IMG/VR virus record: IMGVR_UViG_3300023179_000161 | Span: 1 to 49,935 of that record | Direction: 5' to 3' (one strand) | DNA length: 49,935 bases | Origin: a virus | Shown: piece by piece, positions 7,135 through 15,207 of the stretch | How the letters are laid out: the number at the start of each line of letters is the position of its first letter | Numbering within the stretch: position 1 is the first letter of the stretch | Notes under the pieces: model-generated | What the model was told of the DNA's origin: nothing | The model's database searches: none | Seen by the model: only the letters and a program-made list of their open reading frames with translations | Program-made: the position numbers and the translations under genes

Positions 7135-7323
7135 TTAGCTAGGTAGATTGTTTAAAGTATTTTTAAGAGTTGCTAAATCATTGGAAATAGTTGTTAGAGA
7201 AGTAAGATCTATATCTTTAAATACCTCGACTACAGCATTTAAAGCAGCAAAATTTTTATTTATTTGCTCTAAAGAATCTCCTATACATTGATTTTCGTTA
7301 ATTTGGTTTATTTGAGCTGACAT
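7135..7323 (-). CDS. Small structural protein with CIGxSLxxIN motif, 62 aa
   Basis: A 62-residue protein whose N-terminal half (NQCIGDSLEQINKNFAALN) closely resembles the start of the adjacent 245-residue protein (TECIGNSLNTINSNYQSLR). The remainder, through a Leu/Thr-rich helix (LTTISNDLATLKNTLNNL), looks like a small coiled coil. Motifs of the type SLxxINxNFxxL occur at the N-termini of tail-fibre or head-fibre proteins in marine phages, where they probably act as a trimerising or attachment helix. The gene is 3 bases downstream of its relative and probably arose by partial duplication, giving a headless attachment segment. No enzymatic function is suggested. Confidence 0.65.
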   Translation of the reverse strand: MSAQINQINENQCIGDSLEQINKNFAALNAVVEVFKDIDLTSLTTISNDLATLKNTLNNLPS

Positions 7324-7326
7324 AAA

Positions 7327-8064
7327 TTATATTGAAAGTTTATAAATATCGAAATTAAACAAAACACATTCTCCGGCAACTGAACTTGGAAAAGCTGCAC
7401 AAATTGGAAAATTACTTGATCTATTAAATCTAAAAACTATAGAATATTTTGTAGATGTATCTGTAATATTAATACGACCATTAAGTACCGGTTTACTCAA
7501 ATCTTGTTTTCTATCAAACCAATACGGTATACTATTAAGTATAACTGCACCATTATCATCAAGTAGTTGTATATCAGCTGATCCGCTTCCTCCCCAGTTT
7601 TGTGTAACAATATTTGGACCTTCAATATTTATTTCATATGTACCAGTATCTGGGAACTGTATAGTTCTATCAGCATTTTTCACCATACCGATAGTGTCTA
7701 CATATGTACCAGGGGTTGCATCAAATTTTAATAATCTTGAATCTCTAAGAGAAGTTGTCGCTGCTAAAGGAAATAAATTTTGAGCTACTATATCTCGATC
7801 GGCTCCGTTAGAATTTGTTATCGTTCTTAAATTACTAATACTAGTATCTTCTCCTGATCTTTCGACGAGGCGAGCATATGGAACATCTAAAGTTGTGTTT
7901 GTCATATTACTACTTAATTGATAAAGCAGAGTTCTTAAAGCATTTATTTGATCTTGATTGTCACAAACACCTGTTCTAAGAGATTGATAATTAGAATTAA
8001 TAGTATTTAAGGAATTACCAATGCATTCAGTAGGCAAAATTGTTGTAACTGTTGGACAAGACAT
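7327..8064 (-). CDS. Fibre-like structural protein, possible C1q/TNF-type head
   Basis: A 245-residue protein. Residues ~12-50 carry the CIGNSLNTINSNYQSLRTGVCD motif and a short coiled coil. The rest is beta-rich: a segment NADRTIQFPDTGTYEINIEG, a strand-loop SADIQLLDDNGAVIL, and a final Cys-containing strand (VAGECVLFNFDIYKLSI). The Gly-Tyr-containing strand and overall pattern resemble C1q/TNF-like jelly-roll heads found on phage fibres, but this is a pattern-level judgement. It follows the six large tail proteins and precedes a truncated relative. An adhesion tip or decoration role is inferred. A CATAAATA motif overlaps the end of the upstream gene. Confidence 0.62.
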   Translation of the reverse strand: MSCPTVTTILPTECIGNSLNTINSNYQSLRTGVCDNQDQINALRTLLYQLSSNMTNTTLDVPYARLVERSGEDTSISNLRTITNSNGADRDIVAQNLFPLAATTSLRDSRLLKFDATPGTYVDTIGMVKNADRTIQFPDTGTYEINIEGPNIVTQNWGGSGSADIQLLDDNGAVILNSIPYWFDRKQDLSKPVLNGRINITDTSTKYSIVFRFNRSSNFPICAAFPSSVAGECVLFNFDIYKLSI

Positions 8065-8075
8065 ATTATGTTATA

Positions 8076-8083
8076 TATTTATG
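8076..8083 (-). promoter_or_regulatory. Late-promoter-like CATAAATA
   Basis: CATAAATA on the minus strand ends 12 nt upstream of the ATG at 8064 and overlaps the last codons of the 1242-residue gene. Confidence 0.42.
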
Positions 8084-11000
8084 TTGTTGTTCTTGTTGGG
8101 CAAGATGAATCAAAAAAATCTATTAATGTTATAAAGTTTTCCCACAAATAACTTAAACTTCTATTTATAACCGTTGAAGTAACAATTTCATTTTGTCCAA
8201 CTAAAATATCTTCTTTTAAGTATTTAGGTGGTTTATATTGTTTACAAATACCCTGATTGTTAGTAAACATCACTGTTGAACGGAATATTTCTATACAATC
8301 CCAAAGTCTTTGTAAAGATTTATTATAAACCCAGTTTTGTACATACTCTTCTGGGTGAATATAAAGATCTTCAAGTTTCCAGTAATAATCAGGTAGTTTT
8401 CCTTTTAGTGGAGATATTTTCATTAAATCAGAAAATTTTAAAATATTTTGATTTGAAGTTATTAATAAATTGCGGTATTCATCTTGATAAACTGATGTTA
8501 TATTATTTACACATCTTTTTGATTTAATAATATAACCATTAAACGCTCCGTTTCTAAAAAATTTAATAACTTGGTTATTAGTACAAAGATATATAATCTC
8601 TCTATTGTAAGATGTATTAATACGAACTGCAGTACCAGATACATATGATTTATAATCATAACTATATAAATAAGTTCCTTGTGTAGTATATACACTTATT
8701 TGTTTACTTGTAAGAACATGAATATTATTTTGAGAATCTACACATAGGGATATAGGTACATCTGTTACAAATTCATCATTTTTTATAGTAATAAGCCATG
8801 TACCTGTGTTTGAAAAGCCTTTAATTGCTTTTAAACCAATATCTGTAACCCAAATATTATCAAGTTGGTCTACATGTATATCATTTGGAGATAAAAATCT
8901 TGATTTTGAATTTACTGAACCCACACCGCCCCATGAGGTGAATAATTCCCAGGTGTTATTAGTTATAGTGTAAATACCGACTTGTGTTAAATCTGCATCA
9001 AGAACAATAATTCTATTTTGAGAATCTATACATATATTTTTAATATTACTAAATGCAGTAACATCATCAAAAAGATTTTCAAAACTATAAAAAGTTGCTT
9101 CGTAATTAGAAGATAAAACTTTAACTTGTGTTTTTTGTGCTGCGTATATAATATTATTGCGAGAAACAACACTACAATAATTACATGAATTTAATGTTTG
9201 TGTTTGATAAAAAGGACTAGTATATAAACGGTTTAAATCACAGAAAGAAAGTGGGGTATAATATCTGTTTAGTTTAGGTATATTAACATTCCAGTGTCCT
9301 TCATCACAATTTGTTGGTGGGGATAACTCACACGGTTCATAACTCCATTTTTTAGCATACGCTTGATTACTTTTTGTTTTTTTCCAAGTAATATCAATAT
9401 TAGAATTATCTTGTTTTCTTGCATACCACTGCCATAGTAAACAATATTTTTGTAAACAGTTTGGAGCAATTCTACTACCTATACAAGTTTGTTGCTTCCA
9501 GGTACCACAAGAAGCAAAACTACCTACATATCCTCCAGCGGATAGGGCATTATTCCAAGTAATATTTCGGTATGGGGGAATGTTGCAGTTAACATCCTGC
9601 CAAGTATGTATAGGGCATGAAGTAACAGTTTCTAGTGTAGTAGAAGTTGTTGTAATTAATGGCCCGAGCCACCCTATATAGTCTGAATATGTTCCGTTAT
9701 ACGGATTACCTAGACTTTCTAAATACTGTAAATTTTTATAAAACTTTTCAATACAAGAATTAAATACATCAGCTACTGCCCAATCATTAGGTGCAATTTG
9801 TATTTTATTTGAAAAAGGTAAACTAAAAGGAGAGGATGTTGAGTAGTAAGAATCAGGGTATACAGAGTCATATTCTGGAGTTACTACAACAACATCAGTT
9901 AATGTTAGTGTAATTGGTGTTGGTGTATAATTTATTATACCGGTCGCTTTAATTGTTTTAGGTCCTAAACTATTAAATGTTGTATAAAAGCTATTTGAAA
10001 CCTTTGCTCCTGATAAAACTATTGTTGGGGTCCCGTCATTAAAAGTTATTGTCACAGAACATAAAGAATTTGTTCTAGTACTAATATTTTCAAACTTAAC
10101 AGGTACACCTGTTAGAACATATTTATTTGGTGTATAAAACTTTAATTCTGATGGTGCTTTTGAAGTTATTTTATATGATAGATTGAGATTAGTAGTTTTG
10201 CTTCGCCAATCACTTGAACCACCATAAGAAGGAACATTTATTTTGCAGGTTATAAATTTAGTAGCGTTTAAATAAACTAATGTGTCATTATAATAAGAAA
10301 CAGTTGAAGGGATAAAGCCGTCACCAGAAAGTCGCAAACTATATAAATACTCTGCAGGATTAAGAGCTGGAAGACTTATTTGAGTTGGTGCTTCCCATAA
10401 ACTTGTATTGAGACTCCAAACAGTAGAGCTGAGTGTATAATAAGTAGGGTTATTAGTAAAATCAGATCCGTTGCTAACCTTAACAGATAAAGATGCTGTA
10501 TACGTAACAGGTATACTATAGCCGAAATTACTTGTTGAAATATCGACAGGTAAATTTATAGTACTTGATATACCTGAATTAAAAGAATATTTAACACTCG
10601 GGTACGGATTAATAACAATAGAACTAAAATACTTACTTGTAGAAAGTTCATCTCCTTCTGGACTTACAGTGGAGTTAATATACGGGTAAAATGTTTTTTC
10701 TCCTGTAGTATCATCCCGATAAAAAAGAGGACTACCACTCGGAAACGTTGTATTACAGGCTTGTAATTGTATAGGTATTCTAGGGTAAGAACCTATAGTA
10801 GATGAAATACCGACAACAGAAGAAAAGTTTGTAAAGTCTGTAGAATCAACTACTCCAGTATATACATCTGTAAAATTACCGAACTTCCAAGCATATTTAG
10901 TTATAGGGCCAGCGACAGGTATGGTGCTGAGGTAAATATATTCTGTATGTCCTTCACCTATAAATCCTAGACCCGGTGAATTAGCTAAATTTGCAGGTGT

Positions 11001-11807
11001 TATAGCAGCTCGGGTAGAAGGTGTATTAAAATATTCTCCGGGGTAAGCTATAAAATCTGGAGCTGTTATAAAACTACTTACAAACTTAGCTGATAATGAT
11101 CTTTCAAATATGTGTGGGGAATACCATTTCGAGAAGGATCCAATAGCGCTTAAAGCAGATAAAACAATATTAACACTTGAAATGCATGGTGTAGATCTTC
11201 TAAAACTGAAAGTAGATAATGTAGTATATTTTGTACTTTGTTCGTTTAAAGTAAAATATGTTTTATAAAAATTTTTAGTGAAACTTGAAGATAGATTAAA
11301 AGATGTTGAACTTAACGAAAAAATAGCACTATAAGGTGTTGCAGAAGTTAATCGAAAAAAATAATAATCAGATTCTGTATTTTCGTAATTTAAAAAAGCA
11401 CTTAATGATACATAGGGAAAAGAATCATAATCAATACTATAAGTAGCAAAGGAAATTGATGATAAGGGTGTACCCGATAAAAATGTAGCATTAATACTTA
11501 AATTATATAGAGTATAATTTTCTATTAGATAGTTGTAGGTCGGAGCAGTAAATTTTGCAATAATAGTGCCAAAAGAAGATATAGGGGAAGTATCTACACC
11601 TGTGTAAGATAAACCAGAAAGATTGGTAATTGTTATCTCGGTGCCGGGATTATATAAAAATGACCATGAAATTAAACTTGAACCAGGCATTACTAACGTC
11701 GCAGGGGTAAAGGTAGTTCCTACTTTACTCATTAAAGTCGCAGTTAATGAACGTGTAAAAGGTTCATTATCGAAATCAATTGCGCTTATGGAAATACCGT
11801 GTTGCAT
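8079..11807 (-). CDS. Giant tail/baseplate structural protein, 1242 aa, PKD-like domains and beta-propeller
   Basis: A Ser/Thr/Tyr-rich, beta-dominated protein. The first ~650 residues are repeated Ig/PKD-like strands, with PKD-type signatures YAWKFGNFTD (~309) and SVTITFNDGTP (~580). A segment at ~676 (NDWAVADVFNSCIEKFYKNL) is typical of large virion proteins of marine myoviruses. At ~780-830 lies a Cys/Trp module (CLQKYCLLWQW ... TWKKTKSNQAY ... KWSYEPCE) also present in the 658-residue protein. Residues ~880-1120 look like an NHL-type beta-propeller, with repeats such as IKNICIDSQNRIIVLDA and PNDIHVDQLDNIWVTDIG. The C-terminus holds two related segments, NKSLQRLWDCIEIF and NRSLSYLWENFITL. 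No signal peptide. It is likely part of the distal tail or baseplate periphery. Confidence 0.75.
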   Translation of the reverse strand: MQHGISISAIDFDNEPFTRSLTATLMSKVGTTFTPATLVMPGSSLISWSFLYNPGTEITITNLSGLSYTGVDTSPISSFGTIIAKFTAPTYNYLIENYTLYNLSINATFLSGTPLSSISFATYSIDYDSFPYVSLSAFLNYENTESDYYFFRLTSATPYSAIFSLSSTSFNLSSSFTKNFYKTYFTLNEQSTKYTTLSTFSFRRSTPCISSVNIVLSALSAIGSFSKWYSPHIFERSLSAKFVSSFITAPDFIAYPGEYFNTPSTRAAITPANLANSPGLGFIGEGHTEYIYLSTIPVAGPITKYAWKFGNFTDVYTGVVDSTDFTNFSSVVGISSTIGSYPRIPIQLQACNTTFPSGSPLFYRDDTTGEKTFYPYINSTVSPEGDELSTSKYFSSIVINPYPSVKYSFNSGISSTINLPVDISTSNFGYSIPVTYTASLSVKVSNGSDFTNNPTYYTLSSTVWSLNTSLWEAPTQISLPALNPAEYLYSLRLSGDGFIPSTVSYYNDTLVYLNATKFITCKINVPSYGGSSDWRSKTTNLNLSYKITSKAPSELKFYTPNKYVLTGVPVKFENISTRTNSLCSVTITFNDGTPTIVLSGAKVSNSFYTTFNSLGPKTIKATGIINYTPTPITLTLTDVVVVTPEYDSVYPDSYYSTSSPFSLPFSNKIQIAPNDWAVADVFNSCIEKFYKNLQYLESLGNPYNGTYSDYIGWLGPLITTTSTTLETVTSCPIHTWQDVNCNIPPYRNITWNNALSAGGYVGSFASCGTWKQQTCIGSRIAPNCLQKYCLLWQWYARKQDNSNIDITWKKTKSNQAYAKKWSYEPCELSPPTNCDEGHWNVNIPKLNRYYTPLSFCDLNRLYTSPFYQTQTLNSCNYCSVVSRNNIIYAAQKTQVKVLSSNYEATFYSFENLFDDVTAFSNIKNICIDSQNRIIVLDADLTQVGIYTITNNTWELFTSWGGVGSVNSKSRFLSPNDIHVDQLDNIWVTDIGLKAIKGFSNTGTWLITIKNDEFVTDVPISLCVDSQNNIHVLTSKQISVYTTQGTYLYSYDYKSYVSGTAVRINTSYNREIIYLCTNNQVIKFFRNGAFNGYIIKSKRCVNNITSVYQDEYRNLLITSNQNILKFSDLMKISPLKGKLPDYYWKLEDLYIHPEEYVQNWVYNKSLQRLWDCIEIFRSTVMFTNNQGICKQYKPPKYLKEDILVGQNEIVTSTVINRSLSYLWENFITLIDFFDSSCPTRTTT

Positions 11808-11824
11808 TTATAATACTTAAACTA

Positions 11825-14260
11825 TTAATCTACCCATTCTACTTTTAAAAGCTTAGAATAACCAGGTTGTATTTGAGAAATGACAGAACGAATTTGATTC
11901 TCAATACGAGTTCTAAGTGCTGTATCAGTGATTTTAAGACCTGATAATTTTATATTGTAAAATGGAGATTTTGAACCAGGCAACCTATGTTTAAAAAATC
12001 TTTCAATAGTTTCTACATACTCAAGAGGCGCTGTTGGTATATTCCATATAATATCACTTGCTGATATTTTAGAACGATAAGTAGCTTGAATATTTTTTGG
12101 CTCTAATCCGTAATCATATACTTTGATAGAATCAATATATCCATTCCAAATTAAAGATTTAGAATTTATTTCATTATTAAAATTTTCTATTTTACCACAC
12201 GGGCAACCAACATAAAGATCATTCTTGTAACCGTAAAATAAATTATAGTTATCAGGTATTTTTTTGGTGCTTTGTAATGTGTTATTAATATATAATTTCA
12301 TTTGATTATTTTTAAAGACACAAGTTATAAGATACCACGTGTTATCAACGAAATCATCGATTGGGGTAGATAAAGTAAAATATGACGGATTAAACCCTAA
12401 TGTTGGTTGATCAGCTGCTATATTGAACTGTAATTGAAATTTATTATCATATAAAACGCTATTAAAAATTCTTTTCCATTCATAACCTGTATAGTCACCT
12501 TTACAGTTAAAGGATAAAAATTTTGAATTTTCTTCCTTTGTTAAGGGGTAATTTATATTCAAAAATTCAGGTAAAAATATAGAAGTTACAATATCTCCTT
12601 CTAAAGTTGTTTGATAAAGAGCTTGCTCCTTACTAAAAGTTATTAAACAATACCAAGCAAATGTATTATTTTCACGATTGTATTGATGTAAAAATGTTAT
12701 ATTTTTTGTATCCGGGTAAACAGAATCTATACCTACTTTAAAGTTATTTACAACAGTTTTAGTTAAAGGGGAATACTGATAAATATCATTTGCATCTGCT
12801 AAAACCCAAATAAGATTATTAGGATCAATAGCTATATTAGTTGCGCTAATTCCTGGAAATTCTACAGCTACATTATTGCAATACAGTTTTCGATTTGTTT
12901 TTATAACCCATTTATTGTTTAAATTATCAAATTTTGCATCAAAACAATTTTGTTCTCTTACTAAATTACCTAATGTATTAAAGGCTAAAACTTCGTTCTG
13001 TACATATGGTTGGGTTGTTAAAGATTGTGTTAAAATTAAATCTTGATTAAAAATATAAGTTCCTGAAGTAGTTACTACATGAGTATTATTAGATCCGTCT
13101 ATTATTGCTGTTTTTGGAGTTCCAGGTATTGTGTAAAACGTTCCATTTGCTAATTTTGATTGTGCTAACACATCCCCTAAATGACTATACTTATAAATTT
13201 TTTGAGAGGTTAAATCTACAACAATTGTTTCAAAATTTGAATTAAGCCCTGTAAAAATTGGTTTTGCTCGTTCTTGAGCTGTTATTTGTATGTTTTTTTC
13301 AGTATAAACTTTAATTTCTGGATTCAAATAAAATAAATGACCGTATGTTGTTTCAGGTACAGTGAAGTATGGATAAGATTTTAAATTATTATAAAACACT
13401 CCGTAACCACCACGATTTAAATTACTAGCTAAATATGTTGCTGGAGCAGTTTGCCAATTTTTATTGTGTATCCAAAATTGTAATGAAAATTCATTTAAGA
13501 GGTTATATGAATCATTATATGTTATATGGCAATTTATAAAGGAATTATTATCGAAGTTTAAAATATTCCTTTCAACAAATCCCGGATCTGAATAATTTTT
13601 TGTCCATTCAGATTCAAAATTATCAATAGTAATTGTATTTTGATAAATAGAATTATCTGTAAACTGTGCAGACCAATCATCAACGTTTAATCTAATTCTA
13701 TTTCCTGAAACACCATTAAAAGTAGTAACTAAATCTTGATTAGTTTTTTCGCCTTGATGAAAATATTGATACCAAACTCCTGGTTCAAGTAACATTTGAG
13801 AAGGTACATCATAGATTATTGGATCGTGTTTAATATATATATTCGGATCATAGGATAGGGCGTTATTTATAGACATATGTCCGGGGTCATAGTAACGATC
13901 TAACCAACGAGGTTGTTGATCTGGTTCAGCGTAAAGCCAGGAACAAAGCCATGTACCATTTTTTAACTGAGTAGTATTTCCCCAAGGTGTATTTTTACCG
14001 TAACCCGATTGCTTTTTAAAAATTCTATCAGCCATAGCAGGAATTGGACCAGGTGTAGCTCCATTAGCTATAAGTGTTGAATCTGTAAGTTTTTGTGGCT
14101 GTGAAAAAAAAGGTACATGAAAGTATGTTGTTTTATTTCTTTTTAACGTTGTTTCAAAAGCACTACTTTCATAACCTAAATGGATTTTATCATGACCTTC
14201 AGCTTGATTAGATCCGGTAAAAATTTTATAATAGTTGCGTTGTAGTAAATTTGTTGCCAT
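11825..14260 (-). CDS. Tail structural protein, 811 aa, LamG-like domains and propeller-like middle
   Basis: The N-terminal 200 residues are Trp/Tyr-rich (KNGTWLCSWLYAEPDQQPRW). A concanavalin/LamG-like strand is seen near 263 (NEFSLQFWIHNKNW). Residues ~330-560 contain short propeller-like repeats (TAIIDGSNNTHVVTTSG, ATNIAIDPNNLIWVLADAND). A second LamG signature follows at ~640-720 (DNTWYLITCVFKNNQMKLYIN, then WNGYIDSIKVYDYGL). The C-terminal ~60 residues (ETIERFFKHRLPGSKSPFYN ... IRSVISQIQPGYSKL) look like a conserved anchor. LamG domains bind glycans, so an attachment role in the tail is plausible. It is encoded 17 bases from the next gene and 1 base from the upstream one. Exact T4 equivalent not recognised. 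Confidence 0.72.
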   Translation of the reverse strand: MATNLLQRNYYKIFTGSNQAEGHDKIHLGYESSAFETTLKRNKTTYFHVPFFSQPQKLTDSTLIANGATPGPIPAMADRIFKKQSGYGKNTPWGNTTQLKNGTWLCSWLYAEPDQQPRWLDRYYDPGHMSINNALSYDPNIYIKHDPIIYDVPSQMLLEPGVWYQYFHQGEKTNQDLVTTFNGVSGNRIRLNVDDWSAQFTDNSIYQNTITIDNFESEWTKNYSDPGFVERNILNFDNNSFINCHITYNDSYNLLNEFSLQFWIHNKNWQTAPATYLASNLNRGGYGVFYNNLKSYPYFTVPETTYGHLFYLNPEIKVYTEKNIQITAQERAKPIFTGLNSNFETIVVDLTSQKIYKYSHLGDVLAQSKLANGTFYTIPGTPKTAIIDGSNNTHVVTTSGTYIFNQDLILTQSLTTQPYVQNEVLAFNTLGNLVREQNCFDAKFDNLNNKWVIKTNRKLYCNNVAVEFPGISATNIAIDPNNLIWVLADANDIYQYSPLTKTVVNNFKVGIDSVYPDTKNITFLHQYNRENNTFAWYCLITFSKEQALYQTTLEGDIVTSIFLPEFLNINYPLTKEENSKFLSFNCKGDYTGYEWKRIFNSVLYDNKFQLQFNIAADQPTLGFNPSYFTLSTPIDDFVDNTWYLITCVFKNNQMKLYINNTLQSTKKIPDNYNLFYGYKNDLYVGCPCGKIENFNNEINSKSLIWNGYIDSIKVYDYGLEPKNIQATYRSKISASDIIWNIPTAPLEYVETIERFFKHRLPGSKSPFYNIKLSGLKITDTALRTRIENQIRSVISQIQPGYSKLLKVEWVD

Positions 14261-14261
14261 A

Positions 14262-15161
14262 TTATTCGGGTAAATTATTTACTGGAGTAGGTGCACCAAA
14301 AGGTGTAACACATGTTTTAAGATTAGCTATATTAATATGTGCTTGGCCAGTTTTTATTGCTTCTTCAACAGGAAAATCTATAAAATAATTAGTTGGAGCT
14401 AAAAATTCTTTATTAATAGCGAGTGTTTTATTTTCTTGTTCTTGTAATAAAGAATTATAATACGTAAGCCACTTATTTTCAGGTTTAAAATTAATTTCTA
14501 AGGTATTTTTTGTTACTGGTATACATTTAAAAACATAGTCATTAACTATTGTATTGTTTAAATTAATTCCTGTAGCTCTTAATATATTATCGTTATTAAA
14601 TGCAAGATAGCGGTACCCTTGAGAGGTTCTTGTTTTAAACGTTATAGTATTATTTTGGAAAACACATTCAAATCTTTGTCGGTAAGTTTCTGAGCCAACT
14701 AAAGAATATTTACTTAAAGTTACAAGATAAGGATAGGAAGGAGATACTTGTAAATATTCACCATTCACTAAAATTTCAATATTATTTGTTCCAGTAACTG
14801 GTAGTAAATAAAAATGAGACCCTGTTAAGGAAAGATTTATAGTTTTTGTACTACTATTATACACAGCATAATAGGTATTAGTGTTACGTGGTTGCAATAA
14901 AATTGTTCCGGGTAGTTTACCGTAAATATACTTTGTTGGTAAAGGGAAAATATTTTGTAGTGGTATAGCAGATGTTAAAACAAAAACAGAATCTCTATTA
15001 ATAGTAGTATCTTGATAGTTAACTAGTGAGTTGTATTTATATAAAGTATATCCGTCAGTATAAGAAACTTTTGTGTTTTTAAACTCTTCGTCTCTATAAT
15101 ACTGATATTTTAATTCTACTGGTTGTAAAGTAGAAAGAGATTTGTAGGTAATACTAGCCAT
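14262..15161 (-). CDS. Beta-rich tail-associated protein, 299 aa
   Basis: A 299-residue protein made almost wholly of short strands rich in Tyr, Asn and Thr. A segment around residues 165-220, RQRFECVFQNNTITFKTRTS then GYRYLAFNNDNILRATG, has the rhythm of a beta-trefoil (fascin-like) repeat, but only part of the fold is visible. The C-terminal 50 residues (FLAPTNYFIDFPVEEAIKTGQ ... VTPFGAPTPVNNLPE) look like a linker or docking tail. It has the only perfect TATAAATA late motif found, 10 nt upstream of its ATG. It lies inside the block of giant tail proteins and is probably a virion component; I do not recognise its family. Confidence 0.6.
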   Translation of the reverse strand: MASITYKSLSTLQPVELKYQYYRDEEFKNTKVSYTDGYTLYKYNSLVNYQDTTINRDSVFVLTSAIPLQNIFPLPTKYIYGKLPGTILLQPRNTNTYYAVYNSSTKTINLSLTGSHFYLLPVTGTNNIEILVNGEYLQVSPSYPYLVTLSKYSLVGSETYRQRFECVFQNNTITFKTRTSQGYRYLAFNNDNILRATGINLNNTIVNDYVFKCIPVTKNTLEINFKPENKWLTYYNSLLQEQENKTLAINKEFLAPTNYFIDFPVEEAIKTGQAHINIANLKTCVTPFGAPTPVNNLPE

Positions 15162-15170
15162 TACTAGTAT

Positions 15171-15178
15171 TATTTATA
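15171..15178 (-). promoter_or_regulatory. Perfect T4-type late promoter element TATAAATA
   Basis: TATAAATA on the minus strand, 9 nt upstream of the ATG at 15161, in the 46-bp gap after the 658-residue gene. It is identical to the T4 late -10 element. Confidence 0.55.
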
Positions 15179-15207
15179 GTTTAAAATTGGTTCTATAAAC
15201 AATATTA

